Origin: Algicoccus sp048820935 | Lineage (GTDB): Bacteria > Pseudomonadota > Gammaproteobacteria > Burkholderiales > Burkholderiaceae_B | Length of the DNA stretch: 64,000 nt | Assembly: GCF_048820935.1 (NCBI RefSeq) | Contig: NZ_JBMERD010000008.1 | Span: forward strand, 94,575-158,574 | Direction of reading: 5' to 3' | Shown here: in pieces, positions 60,207 through 64,000 of the stretch | Numbering within the stretch: position 1 is the first letter of the stretch | Layout of the letters: the number at the start of each line of letters is the position of its first letter | The notes under the pieces: model-generated | Database searches by the model: none | What the model was told of the DNA's origin: nothing | What the model saw: only the letters and a program-made list of their open reading frames with translations | Translations under genes and position numbers: made by a program

Positions 60207-60903
60207 GGTCAGAGATCTCGATGCCAGTTACGGCAGTGGATTAGTGCTGGAGAATGTATCGATCGATGTGCCGCAAGGTCAGGTCGTGACAGTGCTTGGT
60301 GCGAACGGAGCAGGCAAAACGACGCTTTTAAATGTGGTCTCGGGACAGATGCGCGCTTTGCGCGGAACCATCTTTTTTGATGGTGAAGATGTTTCGCAAA
60401 TGAAGTCGCATGAGGCGGCCCGCAAGGGAATGGCTATCTCACCCGAGGGCAGACGTTTATTCCCAGAAATGACCGTCTATGAAAACTTACGCATGGGCGG
60501 TTTTGTGTTGCCGAACTATGCAAAGATTCGCGAGCAAGCGGAAAAAGTGATGCAGCTATTCCCACGGGTTCGGGAGAGATTGCATCAGCGCGTTTCCACG
60601 ATGTCGGGCGGTGAGCAGCAAATGGTTGCCATCGGTCGTGCATTGATGATGGAGCCTAAGCTGTTGATTCTGGATGAACCGACGTTGGGGCTCGCACCAA
60701 AACTCATCGTAGAAATTGGGAAGATCGTGAAACGCATCTCCGAGACAGGGGTTTCTGTCTTACTTGTCGAACAAAACGCGCAACTGGCTTTACGTCTGGC
60801 AGATTATGGCTATGTGATGGAGTCTGGTGTGATTCGTATGCAAGGACCGGCTCAAGAACTGTTGGTCAATGATGAAGTGCGCAAAGTATATCTAGGCGCT
60901 TAG
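60193..60903 (+). CDS. livF: Branched-chain-type ABC ATPase LivF (second system)
   Basis: The 236-residue ATPase starts MNLLEVRDLDASYGSG and has Walker A GANGAGKTTLLN, SPEGRRLFPEMTVYENL, the signature MSGGEQQMVAIGRALM and Walker B LLILDEPTLGLAP. The ATG at 60193 lies inside the end of livG; an ATG at 60124 would add 23 unrelated residues. It ends the cluster; no clear terminator follows. Confidence 0.93.
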   Translation: MNLLEVRDLDASYGSGLVLENVSIDVPQGQVVTVLGANGAGKTTLLNVVSGQMRALRGTIFFDGEDVSQMKSHEAARKGMAISPEGRRLFPEMTVYENLRMGGFVLPNYAKIREQAEKVMQLFPRVRERLHQRVSTMSGGEQQMVAIGRALMMEPKLLILDEPTLGLAPKLIVEIGKIVKRISETGVSVLLVEQNAQLALRLADYGYVMESGVIRMQGPAQELLVNDEVRKVYLGA

Positions 60904-61266
60904 TGACATTAAAAACGTAAACAAAAAATAAAGTTTAGTGTCAGAAAAACAAAATAGCAGAACAGAAAAATAGATGGCTTGGCCTATGTCACCTAGAATG
61001 TGCGCTGTCCTTAGCTGACAGTCATAGAAGCCCCAAATCTCTACATTGACCTTGTGCCTTAATGCACTTTGTAAGGCTAAATAATATTTTACTATCTCTG
61101 ATTTTTACTCATTCGGCCATTAGACGACAAATGCTTGCAATATTGTCGTTGACGACAATAGGCAGTGAGATCAAATCTTTCTATACTTTGTGTAACTAAA
61201 AATTACTACACGTGCGCGCATGCTAAATATTTAAACAAAGCGCGAGCGATTATAGAGAGATAGAAA
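60904..61266. other. Upstream region of the large adhesin gene
   Basis: This 363-base region has no gene I can support. It is AT-rich (about 61070-61120 and 61180-61260) and contains the repeated GACGACAA motif described separately. A TATACT at 61182-61187 could be a -10 element, but I see no matching -35. The end AGAGAGATAG before the ATG at 61267 is the likely ribosome binding site. Confidence 0.5.
61123..61160. promoter_or_regulatory. Repeated GACGACAA motif with palindrome before the adhesin gene
   Basis: GACGACAA occurs at 61123-61130 and 61151-61158, with its near-complement TTGTCGTT at 61143-61150. The last two form a 20-base palindrome (TATTGTCGT, two bases, ACGACAATA) at 61141-61160. 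Three copies in 38 bases fit a binding site of a transcription factor that controls the adhesin. The factor is unknown. Confidence 0.5.
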
Positions 61267-64000
61267 ATGGCTAATGCATCTGTTGTGACTCAAGTGAAAG
61301 GTCAGGCATGGATTCGTGATGAGCAGGGTTCGCTGACGGTCTTGCGTGAAGGCATGGAAGTGCCGATTAATGCGGTGGTTGTTACTGCCGAAGGTGCTTC
61401 AGTGCAATTGCAGCCTGAAGGCAGTGAGCTGCTAGCGTTTGGTGGTGGCCGTGAAGTACGTTTCAGCCCGGAAGTGTTGCAGCCGAATGTTGATGCAACG
61501 ACTGAGGCAGTGGCTCCGCTAACAGACACAGAGGCGGATTCCGTGCTATCCGCTTTGCTAGATGGCAGAGATCCATTTGCAGATCTAGAACCAACAGCTG
61601 CCGTGAACGCGACTGCTGGCGGTGCGGATGGTGGTGGTAGTGGTTTTGTTCGTGTGGTCAGTATTATTGAAACGACAATACCTATGGGATTGGAGTATCC
61701 GCGTCCACTGTTGCCACGACCAGAAGAAATTCGTTTGGGCGGTTACGAAGGCGCAGGTGCAGATGCTGTTGATGCGTTGCCCCCAAGCCTTGTTATCACT
61801 GATTTTAATGGTGTCAGTGCAGGTCATCTGAGCATTCGAGAAGATGCAACTGCACCTGTTGGCGGTTCGTTCGCTGTGTCTACACCTGGTGGCCTTAAAA
61901 CGCTGGTCGTTAATGGGCAGAGTGTGACTGAAACCGAATTGCTGGAAACCCAAAGTGGGGGTTCTATCACAATTCTCACTGGTAAAGGTGAGCTGACAAT
62001 TACTGGATTCGATCCAAATACAGGCTCAGTGACATACGAATATATCGTGGATGGTCCACAAGACCACTCAGCAGGTAAAGATAGCGTCCACGATGACGTC
62101 ACAGTTGTCGTGGTTGATCAACAAGATCAGACAGCTGAAGGAGTATTGGGTGTTCAGATTCTGGATACCGAGCCTTTGGCTGAGGATGATAGCGCCACCA
62201 TTGAGGAAGGCGCAACTGATCCTATTACAGGCAATGTGCTGGATAACGATCAACCAGGTGCTGACGAATACATAATCGAATTTGCAGATACAGCAGCTCA
62301 GTATGGTGAGTTGACAGTTAACCCGGATGGTAGCTGGAGCTACAAGCTTAATAACGAACTAGAAACTGTTAAGGCGTTGAACGCCGGTGACAAACTGACG
62401 GAAACATTTGAATACACCATCACGGATGCTGATGGTGATACATCGACAGCCACATTGACGATTACAGTTAACGGTGTAAATGATGCGCCCGTGTTTGAAG
62501 AGGTTGACAGACCGGGTCCAGAAACACCTGTGGATCCTGAGGACTCTGTTGCGCCTGGTGCGCCTACGACCGCTGCAGGTTATGCGTTTGTGACTGAGTC
62601 TGATCTGGAGAGCGAAGGCGCCGAGAGTACGTTCACTGGCACGATCTCGGTTGTTGATCCAGACAATACGAATGAAGAATTGACACTAAGTTTATTTAAG
62701 CCTGCAGATGATGAAATTACATCTAATGGCGCACCGGTGGTGTGGGATCTGTCTGAGGATGGTCAGACCCTTGTTGGCACGGCAGGTGGTGAAGATGTGA
62801 TCACCGTTACGATAGGCAATGATGGTCAGTACAGCGTGACTTTGCAGGGTCCGGTGGATCATGCCGATGGTGATGGTCAAAACCTGTTGGGTTTGAATGT
62901 GGGTGTGACCGTCACGGATCCACACGGTGCAACTTCTAATTCTGTCATCCATGTGACAGTTCAAGATTCGGTGCCTGTGGCGGAAAGTGATGAGCAGACA
63001 GTCAATCACCTTGAGTCGGTTGTCGTAGATGCTGAAAACGGTGTCCTAAAAAATGATTCTGCAGGTGCAGATCAGTGGGCAGCAAGTGGTGCTGTCGTTG
63101 GTGTTGTTGCAGGTGATGACCAGGGTACACATACAGACAGTCCAGCAGGCACAGTAGGTAGTGTAATTACCGGCAAATACGGTAATTTGATTCTAAATGC
63201 TGATGGTAGCTATCAGTATGAATCGACAGTGAAAGATGCCCCCCTTGGCGCTGCGGATACGTTCGTTTACACAGTAAAAGATAGTGATGGTGATTTGGCC
63301 TCATCGACTCTGACGGTCGAAGTGAAAAATATCGAAGTGACACTGACGCTGAGCGACATTGAAGCCAAAGAGGGTGAGACGGGCACGATTACGGGGACAT
63401 TGAGTCATGCTGCGGGTACAGACTTTACGGTGACCCTGAGCAACGGTTCAACCTTGAGCTTTGTGGCAGGCGCAACCGAAGCCACCACAGCACCGTTTGA
63501 GGTGCAAAGCGATGACGTGTTTGTGGATGCCGACACCTATGAGGTGACGGTCACGGATGCGGGTGCGCACAATTTTGAGAACCTTAACGCGAGTGACAAG
63601 TCAGTCGTAAAGGTTGCGGATACGACCGACACGGTGTTTGTGGATGTGACGGTGGACAATGCTGCGCCAGAAGAAGGCGAGACAGTGACGTACACAGTGA
63701 CGTTGCGCAACGACGATGGTCTGCCTGTGGTGGATCATGGCGGTTTGACGATCACGCTGAGCAATGGCGAAGTGATTACGCTGGATGCTGGTGCAACGAG
63801 CGGTTCTGTGGCGCATGTGGTTACAGACAGTGATGACCTTTATGTGGGCGACTGGAGTGAGACGGTCTCGGTTGATAACATCTTTGAAGTTGCGACTGCT
63901 GAGTCTGGTCAGAAGTTTGAGGATATTCAGGCGGGCAATAGCATCACCATCGAGGTGACTGACCTACCGGGCACAACGCCCATTGGTCCAGGAGTGAATA
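61267..64000 (+). CDS. LapA-type giant adhesin with retention module (3' end outside window)
   Basis: An uninterrupted frame runs from ATG 61267 to the window end (911 codons). The first about 130 residues match the retention module of LapA-type adhesins: MANASVVTQVKGQAWIRDEQGSL, a beta-rich hairpin and a linker with TAA-V at residues 110-113 and a Gly-rich TAGGADGGGSGF. LapG cuts such linkers between the two alanines (TAAG in Pseudomonas LapA, at nearly the same residue), which would free the adhesin from the outer-membrane pore. Further on come VCBS-type domains (about residues 303-413 and 572-690), each opening with PLAEDD or PVAESD, and at least two tandem repeats of about 100 residues from about residue 690. 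The product is acidic with no cysteine seen in the readable part. Type I secretion genes must lie beyond the window. Confidence 0.88.
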   Translation, partial: MANASVVTQVKGQAWIRDEQGSLTVLREGMEVPINAVVVTAEGASVQLQPEGSELLAFGGGREVRFSPEVLQPNVDATTEAVAPLTDTEADSVLSALLDGRDPFADLEPTAAVNATAGGADGGGSGFVRVVSIIETTIPMGLEYPRPLLPRPEEIRLGGYEGAGADAVDALPPSLVITDFNGVSAGHLSIREDATAPVGGSFAVSTPGGLKTLVVNGQSVTETELLETQSGGSITILTGKGELTITGFDPNTGSVTYEYIVDGPQDHSAGKDSVHDDVTVVVVDQQDQTAEGVLGVQILDTEPLAEDDSATIEEGATDPITGNVLDNDQPGADEYIIEFADTAAQYGELTVNPDGSWSYKLNNELETVKALNAGDKLTETFEYTITDADGDTSTATLTITVNGVNDAPVFEEVDRPGPETPVDPEDSVAPGAPTTAAGYAFVTESDLESEGAESTFTGTISVVDPDNTNEELTLSLFKPADDEITSNGAPVVWDLSEDGQTLVGTAGGEDVITVTIGNDGQYSVTLQGPVDHADGDGQNLLGLNVGVTVTDPHGATSNSVIHVTVQDSVPVAESDEQTVNHLESVVVDAENGVLKNDSAGADQWAASGAVVGVVAGDDQGTHTDSPAGTVGSVITGKYGNLILNADGSYQYESTVKDAPLGAADTFVYTVKDSDGDLASSTLTVEVKNIEVTLTLSDIEAKEGETGTITGTLSHAAGTDFTVTLSNGSTLSFVAGATEATTAPFEVQSDDVFVDADTYEVTVTDAGAHNFENLNASDKSVVKVADTTDTVFVDVTVDNAAPEEGETVTYTVTLRNDDGLPVVDHGGLTITLSNGEVITLDAGATSGSVAHVVTDSDDLYVGDWSETVSVDNIFEVATAESGQKFEDIQAGNSITIEVTDLPGTTPIGPGVN

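Noticed and set aside
61302..61953. Minus-strand open frames opposite the adhesin start
   Set aside because: They are antisense to a clear coding frame and have low-complexity Ser/Thr composition produced by the opposite strand.
1..64000. CRISPR arrays and tRNA genes
   Set aside because: No regularly spaced direct repeats and no tRNA-like cloverleaf apart from the tmRNA were seen.

Overview
The window looks like a chromosomal segment of a betaproteobacterium, most likely of the order Burkholderiales and possibly near Alcaligenaceae. The evidence is the mreC-mreD-mrdA-rodA gene order, the ftsE-ftsX-mutY group, a tmRNA whose tag reads ANDERFALAA (the form known from Burkholderia and Bordetella), and many TRAP and branched-chain-type ABC importers of the kind carried by heterotrophic members of that order. 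Base composition looks moderate for the group. The species cannot be named from this sequence alone.

Layout. Positions 1-7.3 kb hold conserved cell-shape, division and repair genes: the end of mreC, then mreD, mrdA and rodA on the plus strand, converging on ftsE-ftsX-mutY on the minus strand. The tmRNA gene ssrA lies at 7596-7958 and is followed by a small decayed accessory island (about 8.0-12.0 kb). The island holds a broken tyrosine-integrase start, a TacA/TacT-type toxin-antitoxin pair, a deleted IS3-family relic, and a large protein that joins a GHKL-type ATPase to a PD-(D/E)XK nuclease-like domain. That last protein is the best candidate here for a little-described defence system.

From 12.1 to 23.2 kb there is a catabolic block. 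An IclR-type and a LysR-type regulator precede an amidohydrolase, a Rieske ferredoxin, a ferredoxin reductase, a 2Fe-2S ferredoxin, a 3-hydroxyisobutyrate-dehydrogenase-like enzyme, a second amidohydrolase, a DctPQM TRAP importer and a class II aldolase-family enzyme. No catalytic oxygenase subunit is present for this electron chain. A ZIP-type metal transporter follows.

From 24.3 to 32.9 kb is a defence island: hipB-hipA preceded by three palindromic operators about 50 bp apart, then a complete type I Wadjet (jetA-jetB-jetC-jetD) anti-plasmid operon. An FUSC-type membrane protein follows.

From 34.4 to 40.6 kb are acyl-CoA genes: a two-subunit CoA-transferase with a class III CoA-transferase on the minus strand, and a divergent class III CoA-transferase followed by a thiol dioxygenase. 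The latter pair resembles the 3-mercaptopropionate/3-sulfinopropionate route known from Advenella and Variovorax. A CobB-type sirtuin and a small lipoprotein close the segment.

From 41.0 to 60.9 kb the sequence is mainly importers with linked enzymes. These are a LivKHMGF ABC system with a small overlapping protein and an amidase; a TakP-like TRAP system with a TAXI receptor; and a catabolic cluster of a VOC protein, a CoA ligase, a LivK receptor, an enoyl-CoA hydratase, a cyclase and LivHMGF. The final 2.7 kb is the open 5' part of a giant LapA-type adhesin with a periplasmic retention module and a LapG-like cleavage site.

All functional statements rest on motif reading and family knowledge. 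No database search was run.
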